DNA of 64,000 nt from Nitrospirales bacterium (GCA_012270585.1 JAAXIB010000058.1:58357-122356); one strand, 5' to 3'; counted from the stretch's first letter, positions 15,364-24,063 are shown. A program made the numbers and translations. The notes: generated by a model from the sequence alone, not told the origin.

Positions 15364-16533
15364 ATGCGTATCTTTTTCTCATACAATCTCCGTCACCTGT
15401 TCGCACGACGGATCACCAACCTGTTGACGATCATGGGAATCGGTCTGGTCGTGTTCATCTTTGTGGGCGTCCTGATGTTGGCACACGGCGTCAAGCACAC
15501 CTTGGTCAATACCGGGTCCAAGGAAAACGTGCTGGTCCTCCGGAAAGGAGCCATCAGCGAGATCGGAAGCGGACTCTATCGGGAACAGGCCGCCCTCCTG
15601 CGGACGTTTCCGGACATTGCCCTGCAGGGGGACCACCCGCTGTTTTCACCCGAAATCGTGGTGCTCATCAACTTGGAGAAAAAAGGGACCGGCACCGCTG
15701 CAAACGTGACCCTTCGTGGCGGGGGCACAGAATCGTTTCGCGTACGGCCCCAGGTGAAGATTGTGAAAGGTCGCATGTGGCGAGCCGGATCGAACGAAGT
15801 GGTGACGGGCAAAGAAATCGCACGACGCTTTAAGAATGCGGGGTTGGGGCAAACACTGAAGTTCGGCAGACAGACCTGGAAGGTTGTCGGAATTCTCGAA
15901 TCAAGTGGAAGCGGCTTTGAATCCGAAACATGGGGCGATGCCGATCGATTCATGGATACGTTCGGGCGCACGTATTTTTCATCGGCCATCTTTCGACTCC
16001 GCGATCCCTCATTGTTTTCCACGCTTCAATCCCGCATCGACCAGGACCCTCGCCTGCAGATCTCGGTCACCCCGGAAGCCGCTTATTATGAATCACGATC
16101 CGGGGGTCTCGTGAATTTCATTCGAACCCTGGGGCTCATACTCACGGGGCTCTTCAGTGCAGGAGCAAGCCTCGGCGCCATGATCACGATGTACGGCGCC
16201 GTCGCGAACCGCACCACCGAAATCGGCACGTTGCGTGCGATGGGATTCACGCGAGGCAGGATGTTCAGCCTCTTTGTGTTCGAATCCGCCTTGATCGGGT
16301 TTATCGGATCAGTTCTGGGCATTGCGCTGGCTTCATTGCTCCAATTCACTTCCCTGTCGACCATCAACTTCGCCACCATGTCGGAACTGGCCTATGGTTT
16401 TGTCCTGACGTATTCGATCGCCATGTGGGGCGTACTCTTCGGCGTCAGCATGGCAATCCTCGGCGGGCTGCTTCCGGCCGTTCGCGCCATGCGAACGAAC
16501 GTTGCACATGCTCTCAAATTCAGAGGAGCGTGA
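15364..16533 (+). CDS. FtsX/MacB-type ABC permease, second subunit
   Basis: 389 residues with the same build as the gene before: N-terminal helix (LLTIMGIGLVVFIFVGVLMLAH), a periplasmic domain, and three C-terminal helices. TTEIGTLRAMGFTRGRM is the FtsX hallmark, matching the first permease's GILKTLGF. It probably forms a heterodimer with that permease. The two MITE-like copies directly upstream separate it from the operon by 298 bases, so read-through or its own promoter is needed. ATG 15364 lies just after the second repeat. Confidence 0.85.
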   Translation: MRIFFSYNLRHLFARRITNLLTIMGIGLVVFIFVGVLMLAHGVKHTLVNTGSKENVLVLRKGAISEIGSGLYREQAALLRTFPDIALQGDHPLFSPEIVVLINLEKKGTGTAANVTLRGGGTESFRVRPQVKIVKGRMWRAGSNEVVTGKEIARRFKNAGLGQTLKFGRQTWKVVGILESSGSGFESETWGDADRFMDTFGRTYFSSAIFRLRDPSLFSTLQSRIDQDPRLQISVTPEAAYYESRSGGLVNFIRTLGLILTGLFSAGASLGAMITMYGAVANRTTEIGTLRAMGFTRGRMFSLFVFESALIGFIGSVLGIALASLLQFTSLSTINFATMSELAYGFVLTYSIAMWGVLFGVSMAILGGLLPAVRAMRTNVAHALKFRGA

Positions 16534-16925
16534 GTCGTCCGCCTCTTTTGACGAGCATCTCGTTTTTCCTGGGCACACTCATTCGTTGACAAAATGCGGA
16601 GCCGCCCACAAGAGACAGCAGGGTCGTTTGGTTCCTCCCCTTTGTAAGGGGAGGAGAGGTGGGGTAGAGCCACCCGGCCAAGAAGCATGGGGTGTTGACG
16701 TCCTGGCCCCAGACTCCGGATCAAGTCCGGGGCAAGCCTAAATGCCCCCTCACCCCAGCCCTCTCCCTCAAGGGGAGAGGGAAGCGGAAATGGTCAACGA
16801 ATTAGTGAACACAGACAGAAATGACCCAGGGAAAAAGTCTGTTCCCGTCCCTAAGCACCGCTACAACGATCTTGAACCATTGCGAGAAGGCAGGCCCCCT
16901 GTCCGATGGGATGCGGGAACCCACA
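16534..16925. other. Intergenic region with several palindromic repeats
   Basis: No gene is supported. It contains a family C unit (16636-16668), the palindrome-like GCCCCAGACTCCGGATC...GTCCGGGGC (16706-16735) and a family B unit (16741-16782). TCAACGAAT, also seen at 21369, follows the last repeat. The tonB promoter elements begin at 16926. Confidence 0.6.
16636..16782. repeat. Cluster of palindromic repeats (families C and B)
   Basis: CCTCCCCTTTGTAAGGGGAGG at 16636 and CCCTCTCCCTCAAGGGGAGAGGG near 16757. They match units elsewhere in the window and are not coding. Confidence 0.7.
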
Positions 16926-16993
16926 AATCCGGTAATCGGACATGTTAATCCGGTGATTCGACATGTTCTGGAAAGTCCGTTCTGGTATATACT
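16926..16993 (+). promoter_or_regulatory. Tandem 21-bp activator sites and promoter for the tonB operon
   Basis: Two direct repeats start with CCGG at 16929 and 16950, exactly 21 bases apart (CCGGTAATCGGACATG and CCGGTGATTCGACATG). The second ends 21 bases before a -10 hexamer TATACT at 16988-16993. AT-rich DNA follows, with a GATTTTGATAAT stretch at 16999-17010 loosely like a Fur half-site. This layout fits an AraC-type activator. Confidence 0.7.
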
Positions 16994-17058
16994 TGTTTGA
17001 TTTTGATAATTGGATTCATGATTGTGATCTTCGTCATCTGAACCCGCAAGGATCGGAA

Positions 17059-18315
17059 ATGAAGCGTTTCGTCTTCTGCGCGATACACGAGCCATCCTAT
17101 CGGAACAGTTGGGCATTGTCCGGATGCTTGCATGCCGTGATGGTCGGAGTAGCCCTGTTCCTTTCACACCAACTCCCTACTCCACAAAAAGCCGAGCGTA
17201 ATCCCATCGCCGTTGCCTTCTTTACTCCTCAGCCTACCCACACGGCTCCCACCCATCGTCCGACAATGAAGAAGTCACCGCCCACCCCAACTACCAAACC
17301 AAAACAGGTGCAACCCGAAGCGATTCCCAGGCAGCCGACTCAATCGAAGCCACGCCGGCAGAATCAGAACCGACAGAAAATATCTCCACAGACGGTTGTC
17401 CAACCTGCCCCCAAGCCTGCTCCTCAACCGATGCTTCATCAAGTTACCAACGTGACACACATACCCGTGGCCCAACCCAAGACGGTCAGACACACTTCTC
17501 AACCTACAGTCAAAAACGGCACGGTCTCGACTCAAGCAATCGCACACACGGTCGGCAAACCCGCGCCAAAAGCGATAGCACAACACCCCGGCATCACACG
17601 ACAATATGCGGCTGCCCAGGTTCACGGCTCGCCTTCTCACAGGAAGCCGATTCACGTCAACGCGACGATCGACAAGGTTGTTCCTGTTACGCCGCGCAAC
17701 CAGGTCGTCCGCAACCATGTCATGAACGTCTCTCAACCCATCGCCACCCCCATCAAGTCAGCACCCAGACGGCAATCCGTTGATACCCTGCCGTCTCATG
17801 AAGAGGAGAGAACCCGTGCTCAGGCCATGGAAGTCATGAAACAGCACGTCACACGTGCAAAGTTTCACACGGCGGCCAAACACGTTTCTTCAAAGGCTAC
17901 GCGTCAACAGGCATCACTCTCATCGGGACGTCACGTTGTGCAGGCACGCACAACGATGAGTTATGCCCGCCAAACGAGAAAAGTCCGTCCTGCAACCATT
18001 TCCAGGTCCGTTTCGGCGGGCGGCCTTTCTCCCGAACTTCTGGCCTTCAGCAAGCTCCTGCGCGAGAAAATCGCCCGAACTCTCGAATTCCCGCGTCTGG
18101 CCAAGCGCCTTGGGTATTCCGGGACAACCCACGTGGCACTTGCCTTGTCAAAGACCGGAATCGTGCGAGACTTAAAAATCTCGCAGCCGTCGGGCTACGA
18201 AATTCTGGACAAGGCGGCCATCGTCACGTTGAAAAAGGTGCTACAAACCACGAAACCGCCGGTCGAGATTGAACAACTCGTCATTCCCATCGCCTTCAAT
18301 TTAAAAAGGAATTGA
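17059..18315 (+). CDS. tonB: TonB-family energy transducer with long basic/Pro-rich linker
   Basis: 418 residues from ATG 17059, preceded by AAGGA. Order: one membrane anchor (ALSGCLHAVMVGVALFLSHQLP) near residues 16-38, a ~280-residue linker rich in Pro, Gln, Thr, His, Lys and Arg that would span the periplasm, and a C-terminal TonB domain with LREKIARTLEFPRLAKRLGYSG, VALALSKTGIVRDLKI and the closing ILDKAAIVTLKKV. It transmits the proton-motive force from ExbBD to outer-membrane receptors. The linker is longer and more basic than in typical ~240-residue TonB proteins. It heads the exbBD operon behind the tandem 21-bp sites. Confidence 0.85.
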   Translation: MKRFVFCAIHEPSYRNSWALSGCLHAVMVGVALFLSHQLPTPQKAERNPIAVAFFTPQPTHTAPTHRPTMKKSPPTPTTKPKQVQPEAIPRQPTQSKPRRQNQNRQKISPQTVVQPAPKPAPQPMLHQVTNVTHIPVAQPKTVRHTSQPTVKNGTVSTQAIAHTVGKPAPKAIAQHPGITRQYAAAQVHGSPSHRKPIHVNATIDKVVPVTPRNQVVRNHVMNVSQPIATPIKSAPRRQSVDTLPSHEEERTRAQAMEVMKQHVTRAKFHTAAKHVSSKATRQQASLSSGRHVVQARTTMSYARQTRKVRPATISRSVSAGGLSPELLAFSKLLREKIARTLEFPRLAKRLGYSGTTHVALALSKTGIVRDLKISQPSGYEILDKAAIVTLKKVLQTTKPPVEIEQLVIPIAFNLKRN

Positions 18316-18353
18316 GTGCTCAGAATACATCCCATCACAAAGGAGAATATGTC

Positions 18354-18782
18354 ATGACCCGCCCTAATCGCTCTGTCTTACTTTTGGCTGTGACGCTCTT
18401 GTTACCGGCTGTTGCACCGGCACAAAACAACACGTTTACCGCTAAAACCACTGATGCCGAAGGCATTGAGATGTCGGTCTCAAATGCCCGGTTATATTGG
18501 GAAGAAAAAATCGATGAGACAACCTTTGTCCCCCATGAAATCACACACGTTCCGGTCAAGCATGGAGCCGCCACTATTAACGTCAAGTTTCAACAGATCG
18601 CGAAAATCCAGGTCAAACCCGATCACCCGGCAAAGGGACGCCAAGCCCTGACCATCAAGCTGTTAAATGGTAAATCCGGTGAATTCCCCCTGGCTAAGGA
18701 GGTCACACTGATCGGACACTCCGATTTCGGCGAAATCCGCCTTCCCATGAAAAACCTTCGGTCCCTCACCTTTTCCAAGTAA
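18354..18782 (+). CDS. Small exported protein of unknown function in the tonB operon
   Basis: 142 residues from ATG 18354, which has AAGGAG 8 bases upstream. A signal peptide (RSVLLLAVTLLLPAVAPAQ) directs export. The mature part (~120 residues) looks all-beta, with TTDAEGIEMSVSNARLYWEEKID and LLNGKSGEFPLAKEVTLIG, and has no catalytic motif I recognise. Its place between tonB and exbB suggests a periplasmic accessory to the TonB system. It is a good target for family discovery. Confidence 0.65.
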   Translation: MTRPNRSVLLLAVTLLLPAVAPAQNNTFTAKTTDAEGIEMSVSNARLYWEEKIDETTFVPHEITHVPVKHGAATINVKFQQIAKIQVKPDHPAKGRQALTIKLLNGKSGEFPLAKEVTLIGHSDFGEIRLPMKNLRSLTFSK

Positions 18783-18849
18783 CCTCGTGCTCAATGATCG
18801 ACACAAGCCCCTTGAGCCGTGAAGACACGATAAAGGAGAACGCGACCGC

Positions 18850-19275
18850 ATGACCACCTTACACACCATCATCGATTTCGGAATTATCGGACTCCTCCTG
18901 CTGCTGAGCATGTGGGCCATTGCCGTGGCCTTGGAACGTTGGCTCTTTTATCGGCGCGCACCCCTGTCCCAGTTTGCCGATGTGCAGCAATTGGAGATTT
19001 CTCTGACCAAACGACTCGTCGTCATCGGCACCGTGGCCGCCAATGCGCCTTATATCGGGCTCCTCGGCACCGTCCTCGGGATCATGGTGACTTTCCACAC
19101 CATGGGCACGACCAAGACGATCGAAGTGAGCGCGATCATGGTCGGGTTGAGCCTGGCACTGAAGGCCACGGCGGTCGGACTGCTGGTCGCCATTCCCTGC
19201 GTCGTCTTGAATAACGCGCTACGCCGCCGCGTGGCGGAACTGCTGACGCAATACAAGGCCCTCAATGGATCATGA
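18850..19275 (+). CDS. exbB: ExbB-like proton channel subunit
   Basis: 141 residues with three hydrophobic segments: TIIDFGIIGLLLLLSMWAIAVAL, NAPYIGLLGTVLGIMVTFHTM and ALKATAVGLLVAIPCVVLNNAL. NAPYIGLLGTVLGIM and LALKATAVGLLVAIP are the MotA/TolQ/ExbB signatures lining the proton path. It is shorter than E. coli ExbB (244) and similar to compact ExbB forms. It overlaps exbD by 11 bases. It powers TonB in the inner membrane. Confidence 0.9.
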   Translation: MTTLHTIIDFGIIGLLLLLSMWAIAVALERWLFYRRAPLSQFADVQQLEISLTKRLVVIGTVAANAPYIGLLGTVLGIMVTFHTMGTTKTIEVSAIMVGLSLALKATAVGLLVAIPCVVLNNALRRRVAELLTQYKALNGS

Positions 19276-19639
19276 ACTGAATCAAATCAACGTCATTCCC
19301 CTTGTCGACGTGATGCTGGTCTTGCTTGTCATTGTCCTGACGACGGCCACCTTCATTTCGACGGGACAAATTCCCGTGGATCTCGCGCAAGCCGATGCCA
19401 CAAGCGCCACACCAAGCGAGCCGATTACGATTACGATTACGTCCTCAGGGGAGACCTTTCTGGATGGCGCCCAGCTTCCCCAGGAAGCGATGCTCAGCGA
19501 ATTGCAGCGGTTCTCGCCGGAAACGCTGGTGCTCGTCCGGGCAGATCGTGTGATTCAGCTCGAACGATTCGTCGACGTCGTCGATGACATAAGAGGCGCA
19601 GGCCTGACTAAGATCAGCTTGGCGATGGAACAAAAGTGA
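19265..19639 (+). CDS. exbD: ExbD-like proton channel subunit
   Basis: 124 residues: short cytoplasmic start, one helix (INVIPLVDVMLVLLVIVLTTATFI) carrying the conserved proton-binding Asp in PLVDVMLVLL, then a periplasmic ExbD/TolR domain ending in AGLTKISLAMEQK. It forms the stator complex with ExbB and energises TonB. Its start lies inside the exbB end, so the two are translationally coupled. Confidence 0.9.
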   Translation: MDHELNQINVIPLVDVMLVLLVIVLTTATFISTGQIPVDLAQADATSATPSEPITITITSSGETFLDGAQLPQEAMLSELQRFSPETLVLVRADRVIQLERFVDVVDDIRGAGLTKISLAMEQK

Positions 19640-19681
19640 CGACCGGCAGAAGAGCGCATCCGTCCTTGTGAATTCCGTGGC

Positions 19682-20113
19682 ATGATCAAATGCTTGTGGA
19701 GTATTTGCTGGTTCCTTGGGATTGGCACGTTGACCATCGCCTCCGGTCAGGCGGCTACCCTCCACGTCACGGTCGAGGGAATCCGGAATCAGTCACAGCC
19801 CGTCCGCGTTCTTCTTTTCAATGTGCCGGACTCGTTTCCCGATGAAGAGCAATCTTTCAAAACTCAGGCAACGAAAGCCGTAGAAGGAAGGGCCGTTGTT
19901 GAGTTTACAGACCTCGCTCCCGGCACTTACGCGATCATGGCCTACCATGATGAGAACGGAGACAACAGGCTCAATCGAGTCCTGGGCATGTGGCCGTCGG
20001 AAGGCTACGGGCTGAGTCTGAACCCGCTTGTCATGAGCCCTCCTACCTTTCAAGAGACCGCCTTCGAGCTTCCGGCGCGCGGATTCTCATTGACCATTTC
20101 TTTGCAATATTAA
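19682..20113 (+). CDS. Exported DUF2141-family protein
   Basis: 143 residues. A signal peptide (CWFLGIGTLTIASGQAA) precedes a ~110-residue beta-rich domain with VRVLLFNVPDSFPD, LAPGTYAIMAYHDENGDNRL and a KPVxN-like loop, characteristic of DUF2141. The AYHDENGDNRLN segment resembles a calcium-binding loop. Function unknown. It is 42 bases after exbD on the same strand, so it may be co-transcribed with the TonB system. Confidence 0.75.
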   Translation: MIKCLWSICWFLGIGTLTIASGQAATLHVTVEGIRNQSQPVRVLLFNVPDSFPDEEQSFKTQATKAVEGRAVVEFTDLAPGTYAIMAYHDENGDNRLNRVLGMWPSEGYGLSLNPLVMSPPTFQETAFELPARGFSLTISLQY

Positions 20114-20260
20114 GGGAAGATCTGATCCCCGAAAGAGCCTGGTCCTCGACTCCATCGGGGATCGAGGACAGGCGCGGGGGACAGACTGTTTGGAATCGGG
20201 GGGCACACCGCAGCAGCATGAAAACCAAAAGGTCCCAGACACCAACCGCATGGGAGATGC
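20114..20260. other. Convergent intergenic gap with nested inverted repeats
   Basis: GTCCTCGA (20142-20149) and TCGAGGAC (20162-20169) form an 8-bp stem. GATCCCCG (20124-20131) can alternatively pair with CGGGGATC (20156-20163). No T-run follows, so it is at most a weak bidirectional terminator. No gene is seen. Confidence 0.4.
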
Positions 20261-20767
20261 CTATAACACAATGCCTTCTTCTTTCAGGCGGGCATGGGTA
20301 CGGGTCCCGGCGCGCTGAATGGCGGTTAGTGCCCACTCAGAACTAACCCGAAACAGATCATCCTGCATTTCGAGCTCAGCATCTACTACTTTCTTCCCCA
20401 GGTTGCTTTGATAAAAGGCCACGAGCCCTTGTAAGTCCTCCCCGGTGAAATGTTTGGCATATAACACAGCCATAAGGTGGAGAAGGTCCGGCATCTGCGT
20501 GGTTAATTCTTCCAATAATATCGTTTTGAATTTTTCCAGTGTTTCAGGATCAAGTTCAGGATGGCGCGAGAGAATCAGTTCCTCTTGCTGCCGGACAAGG
20601 GAGTTGGCAACAGCATCAAACATAGAAGCTGATCCATTCGCCTGAACGAAAGCAATGGCGAGATCCAGGTTCTTGGGATCTTCGGCTTTTCCGTCCGACA
20701 CAACGAACACGAACAACAAACACAAGCTGAGCGTCACAATAGTTTTGAGTGTGAACATCTCCTCCAT
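20261..20767 (-). CDS. Exported DUF2059-family protein
   Basis: About 165-168 residues. A signal peptide (LKTIVTLSLCLLFVFVVSDGKA) is followed by a helical domain containing FKTILLEELTTQMPDLLHLMAVLYAKHFTGEDLQGLVAFYQSNLGKKVV; the YAKHFT..DLQGLVAFYQS..GKKV pattern is the DUF2059 hallmark. Function unknown; it would sit in the periplasm. ATG 20767 or 20758 could start it. Its promoter carries the same 21-bp tandem repeats as the TonB system genes, pointing to a role in the same uptake process. Confidence 0.75.
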   Translation of the reverse strand: MEEMFTLKTIVTLSLCLLFVFVVSDGKAEDPKNLDLAIAFVQANGSASMFDAVANSLVRQQEELILSRHPELDPETLEKFKTILLEELTTQMPDLLHLMAVLYAKHFTGEDLQGLVAFYQSNLGKKVVDAELEMQDDLFRVSSEWALTAIQRAGTRTHARLKEEGIVL

Positions 20768-20787
20768 CTCCAGATGAGTTGTTACCC

Positions 20788-20810
20788 GAAAACCCTCTCA
20801 CAGGGTTTTC
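20788..20810. repeat. Perfect 9-bp inverted repeat upstream of the DUF2059 gene
   Basis: GAAAACCCT - CTCAC - AGGGTTTTC, 20 bases before the minus-strand start. With no T-run on the transcribed side it is not a terminator for that gene. It could be an operator or leader hairpin. Confidence 0.4.
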
Positions 20811-20856
20811 AAAAAACATACAATTCTGTACTTTTCGCTAAACAATATACGCACAC

Positions 20857-20921
20857 AGTATACGCTCATCTTCTTGAAGGGAATGTTCAAGCGACGGAAA
20901 TTCATGTTCAATCACCGGAAT
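20857..20921 (-). promoter_or_regulatory. Tandem 21-bp activator sites and promoter for the DUF2059 gene
   Basis: On the minus strand CCGGTGATTGAACATG begins at 20918, and CCGTCGCTTGAACATT begins 21 bases later at 20897. A -10 hexamer TATACT (20862-20857) lies 18 bases after the second repeat, slightly closer than at the other four sites. The second copy is the most diverged of the ten. Confidence 0.6.
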
Positions 20922-21186
20922 GCCCTTCATTTTTGTTGATTTCGGCGTACAGGAATTTAAGCCCGGCAAACTGGTGATCGTGACTCCCAGTGTCAGGTTT
21001 GCCGCCAATCCTGATACCCTGAATGGAGTCCGGCAAGGCGTGTGGCGCTCTCAGTCGTCCGTCACCCTGGGGATGGCCTACAGCCGGTCAAAGTCCACTG
21101 TCGTGAACGTCAACGCCCGAGTTGGGGTCGGCGGCAACAACCGTACGCAACTGAGTATGTTTGTGACCCACCGTTTTAATCAGTAA
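20920..21186 (+). pseudogene. Possible remnant of an outer-membrane beta-barrel gene
   Basis: An 88-codon frame ending in VTPSVRFAANPDTLNG..., SSVTLGMAYSRSKSTVVNVNARVGVGG and TQLSMFVTHRFNQ. The alternating beta-strand pattern looks like the last strands of a barrel, without signal peptide or N-terminal domain. It has no ribosome site, and its start overlaps the minus-strand promoter elements. I read it as a 3' fragment of a lost gene; it could also be spurious. Confidence 0.35.
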
Positions 21187-21455
21187 ACCTTCCCCTGACT
21201 CCTGATTACACGAGCATTTTCCATCCGGACTTACAACCGGCACACCAGGCGGAGACGAAAAAGGAACGCGCTCGGCTCCAACCACTGCCTGACCTATCCT
21301 CTTCCCTTCCCTTCCCTTCCCCTCACCCCAGCCCTCTCCCTCAAGGGGAGAGGGAGTTGTACAGCAGAAATTGTCAACGAATGAACAAGTTCATACAACA
21401 ACTCCAAACGTCAATAAGGGTGGTCGGTTGACCCATTGAACGAAAGAGACATTTT
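21187..21455. other. Intergenic region with a repeat
   Basis: Holds a short CTTCC tandem tract and a family B palindrome (21299-21357), followed by TCAACGAATGAAC. No gene is seen. The receptor promoter starts at 21456. Confidence 0.5.
21299..21357. repeat. CTTCC tandem tract and family B palindrome
   Basis: Three or more CTTCC units from about 21301, then CCCCTCACCCCAGCCCTCTCCC and GGGGAGAGGGAG as an inverted repeat. Confidence 0.65.
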
Positions 21456-21520
21456 CCGGCGAATGGACATGAATTTCCGGTGAATGAACATGTCAAAACA
21501 AAATTTGTTTGTGATATGGT
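21453..21520 (+). promoter_or_regulatory. Tandem 21-bp activator sites and promoter for the TonB-dependent receptor
   Basis: CCGGCGAATGGACATG at 21456 and CCGGTGAATGAACATG at 21477, 21 bases apart. A -10 hexamer TATGGT sits at 21515-21520, 21 bases after the second repeat. Downstream, GAAAATGATTAT (21529-21540) forms two GATAAT-like hexamers, so Fur repression is possible. This is the best-conserved of the five sites. Confidence 0.7.
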
Positions 21521-21640
21521 CTTAATTTGAAAATGATTATGCGTGTCATAATTGTTCATGGGCTTGTCTTTTTCCAAATATGAGCACGAGACCGCAAGCC
21601 ATATCCTGCATGCTCATGATCGGAACAAAAGGAGAGATGC

Positions 21641-23995
21641 ATGACCAAAAAATTGTGTCTGTTGACCGTCCTTCTGCTTTTTGGGCTTTCCACAACACTG
21701 ATTCATGCACAAAGTGCTGAAGACGCCGAAGACTCGCAGTCACAGAAAGTCAAGCTGCGACTCGAACAGGTGACGGTCAGCGCGACCAAAACCAAACGGG
21801 ACACGTTGACCACGCCGGGTGAGGTCAGCGTCCTGAACCAGGAATATTTTCAACAACGCCAGGCGCAAAGCCTGGACGACGTGCTGCGCTACGAACCAGG
21901 CGTTGATTCGGGAACAGGCCCGCGAACCATGGGAGAGGGCCCGAACATTCGAGGAATGTCGGGTGCGCGAGTCCTCACGCTGCTGGACGGTGTCCGGCTC
22001 AGCTTTCAATCCGGTCATACGGGCCGACTCTTTATAGACATGGAGCAACTCAAGCAAGTCGAGGTAATTCGCGGACCGGGGTCGGCCTTATACGGCAGTC
22101 AAGCCTTGGGCGGAGTCGTCGCCATGAAGACCAAAGATCCATCCGACTTTCTGGCTCCGGACATGCAGTACGGCATACGACAAAAGTTCGGCTACCAATA
22201 CGCCAATGAAGAACTCCTCTCCACCACCACGCTATCGGCTCGCCTCACTGATCAGTTGGAAGTCATGACCATGGGCACCTTTCGGGCCGGAGAGAACATC
22301 CGCCTCGGCGGCGACTTGGGACGTTTACCCAATTCTGCGCAAGATACCGCAGCCAATTTAAGCAAGCTCGTGTGGAAACCGACTCCGTATGATGAAGCCG
22401 AATTGTCCATTCAAGCCACTCGACAAGCCGCGCAGATCCCTTTCCAGACCAACATAATTGCCGAGCCTATAGGCAACACTCCTGCAGCGAGTTTCATCGC
22501 CGACCGAACAAATCGTCAAATCACGTATCGCCTGGGATACACGCATGATGATCCGGCGAATCCTTATCTGAATCTTCAGGGGTTTGTCTATTATACGACC
22601 TTGGATATTACGCAAAGCCGGTCCAACGACCGCTCGCAACGAGACGATATCGCTTTCGATACATTTGGATATGATCTGAGAAATTCCATGAATTTCGGCG
22701 ATCCTTCGACGCACCACCACATTCTGACCTTCGGATCGGAATTTTACCGTAATAGTCAAAAAGGAGAAGGCACCCGTACGACTCTGGCCGGATTTGTCCC
22801 TATAACTTTTCCAATTACAGAAGATCGTGAGGGCAACCCTCTTCCTCCGGAACGGTGGAGCACAGGTATTGTAGGTGAAGTAGATGACCAAGGTAATTTT
22901 ATACCTAGCACGAGACCAGATTTCGCCCCTACAGGAAGCCGAGTATTTTTCCCCACCGCGGACTCTGACGTCTTCGCATTGTACGCACAGGATGAGATCA
23001 CAATCATGGATCGCATCACCCTCATTCCCGCGGTACGCTGGGATCATTGGAAAAATGAAGCGTCAGGCCAAGAAACCAAATCCGTAGGCACGGTAAACCC
23101 GAAAATCGGCACGGTGATTCAGGTCACGGACTTCCTGTACCTGACGGCAAACTATGCTCATGGATTCCGTCAACCCACATTCGGCGAACTCTTTATTGCC
23201 GGCACTCATTTTCCGGGCAACATTTTCATCCCTAATCCCAATCTGAACCCGGAACGCAGCCGCAATATCGACGCGGGGTTCCGCATGAACCTACCAAAGG
23301 TCTTGTCTGGCAATGATCAATTCATTTTCAAGGGGACTTACTTCAGAAACCAAGTCAAAGATTTTATCGATTTTGTACCGGTACAAGCAGAGAGAGCACT
23401 CCAGACCTTTCCTTTTAGGGGACCATGTATGGGGGACCAACAGTTCGTCATATCCTTTGCGATTGGACCGCTATGCCTCGACCCTGGACAGAACGCGGTC
23501 CAAACGTTCAGAAATGTCCAAAACGCCTTAATTGAAGGCGTAGAAGTACAATTTGAATGGCGCATGTTTGAGGATGTCACTCTGTCCGGGAACTACAGCC
23601 AGATGTACGGTACCGATGAGACAACTCAACAGCCATTATCAAACATTCAACCAAGCCGGGGGGTTCTGGGTATCGACTATCAATACCCTCCGTGGGGATT
23701 AACCTTGGGCGGGAGAACGGTCATGAGAGGCGACCAAGATCGAGTGCCGGTCTCCGATGATATCTTCGCAGCCGGGACGCCTACCCCAGGCTACGTACTT
23801 TTCGACATTTGGGCTACCATCCAACCCGCCAGGGCGTTGCTCCCCGACCTTCCCAAGTCATGGGTTCAAGGATTTCGAGTCAACCTGGGGGTCGATAACC
23901 TGACGGATCGCAATTACCGACGACACTTATCAGGGCTTCCAGAGGCCGGGATCAATCCCAAGGTATCGGTGTGGTACTCCATGAACCTGCCCTGA
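21641..23995 (+). CDS. TonB-dependent outer-membrane receptor with haem-receptor-like motifs
   Basis: 784 residues. Order: signal peptide (LLTVLLLFGLSTTLIHA), TonB box LEQVTVSAT near 41-49, plug domain (SLDDVLRYEPGVDSG, NIRGMSGARVLTLLDGVR, VEVIRGPGSALYGSQALGGVV) and a C-terminal 22-strand-type barrel. FRQP near 510, a histidine near 523 and NPNL near 532 resemble the FRAP-His-NPNL signature of haem/haemoglobin receptors; FRQP deviates by one residue. The C-terminus (WYSMNLP) does not end in the usual aromatic residue. It imports a large iron, haem or other metal-tetrapyrrole ligand using TonB energy. The start has AAGGAGAG upstream. It is likely the central gene of the 21-bp-repeat regulon. 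Confidence 0.88.
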   Translation: MTKKLCLLTVLLLFGLSTTLIHAQSAEDAEDSQSQKVKLRLEQVTVSATKTKRDTLTTPGEVSVLNQEYFQQRQAQSLDDVLRYEPGVDSGTGPRTMGEGPNIRGMSGARVLTLLDGVRLSFQSGHTGRLFIDMEQLKQVEVIRGPGSALYGSQALGGVVAMKTKDPSDFLAPDMQYGIRQKFGYQYANEELLSTTTLSARLTDQLEVMTMGTFRAGENIRLGGDLGRLPNSAQDTAANLSKLVWKPTPYDEAELSIQATRQAAQIPFQTNIIAEPIGNTPAASFIADRTNRQITYRLGYTHDDPANPYLNLQGFVYYTTLDITQSRSNDRSQRDDIAFDTFGYDLRNSMNFGDPSTHHHILTFGSEFYRNSQKGEGTRTTLAGFVPITFPITEDREGNPLPPERWSTGIVGEVDDQGNFIPSTRPDFAPTGSRVFFPTADSDVFALYAQDEITIMDRITLIPAVRWDHWKNEASGQETKSVGTVNPKIGTVIQVTDFLYLTANYAHGFRQPTFGELFIAGTHFPGNIFIPNPNLNPERSRNIDAGFRMNLPKVLSGNDQFIFKGTYFRNQVKDFIDFVPVQAERALQTFPFRGPCMGDQQFVISFAIGPLCLDPGQNAVQTFRNVQNALIEGVEVQFEWRMFEDVTLSGNYSQMYGTDETTQQPLSNIQPSRGVLGIDYQYPPWGLTLGGRTVMRGDQDRVPVSDDIFAAGTPTPGYVLFDIWATIQPARALLPDLPKSWVQGFRVNLGVDNLTDRNYRRHLSGLPEAGINPKVSVWYSMNLP

Positions 23996-24063
23996 CGTCA
24001 ACCTTCCTCAACTCGTGACTCACTGCTGCTCCTCCGATCTCCCCCCTTGCAGGAGTCACATCC

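Noticed and set aside
21456..21640. Cobalamin riboswitch before the TonB-dependent receptor
   Set aside because: I saw no B12-box-like sequence or multi-stem layout; the upstream region is explained by the tandem sites and a -10 element.
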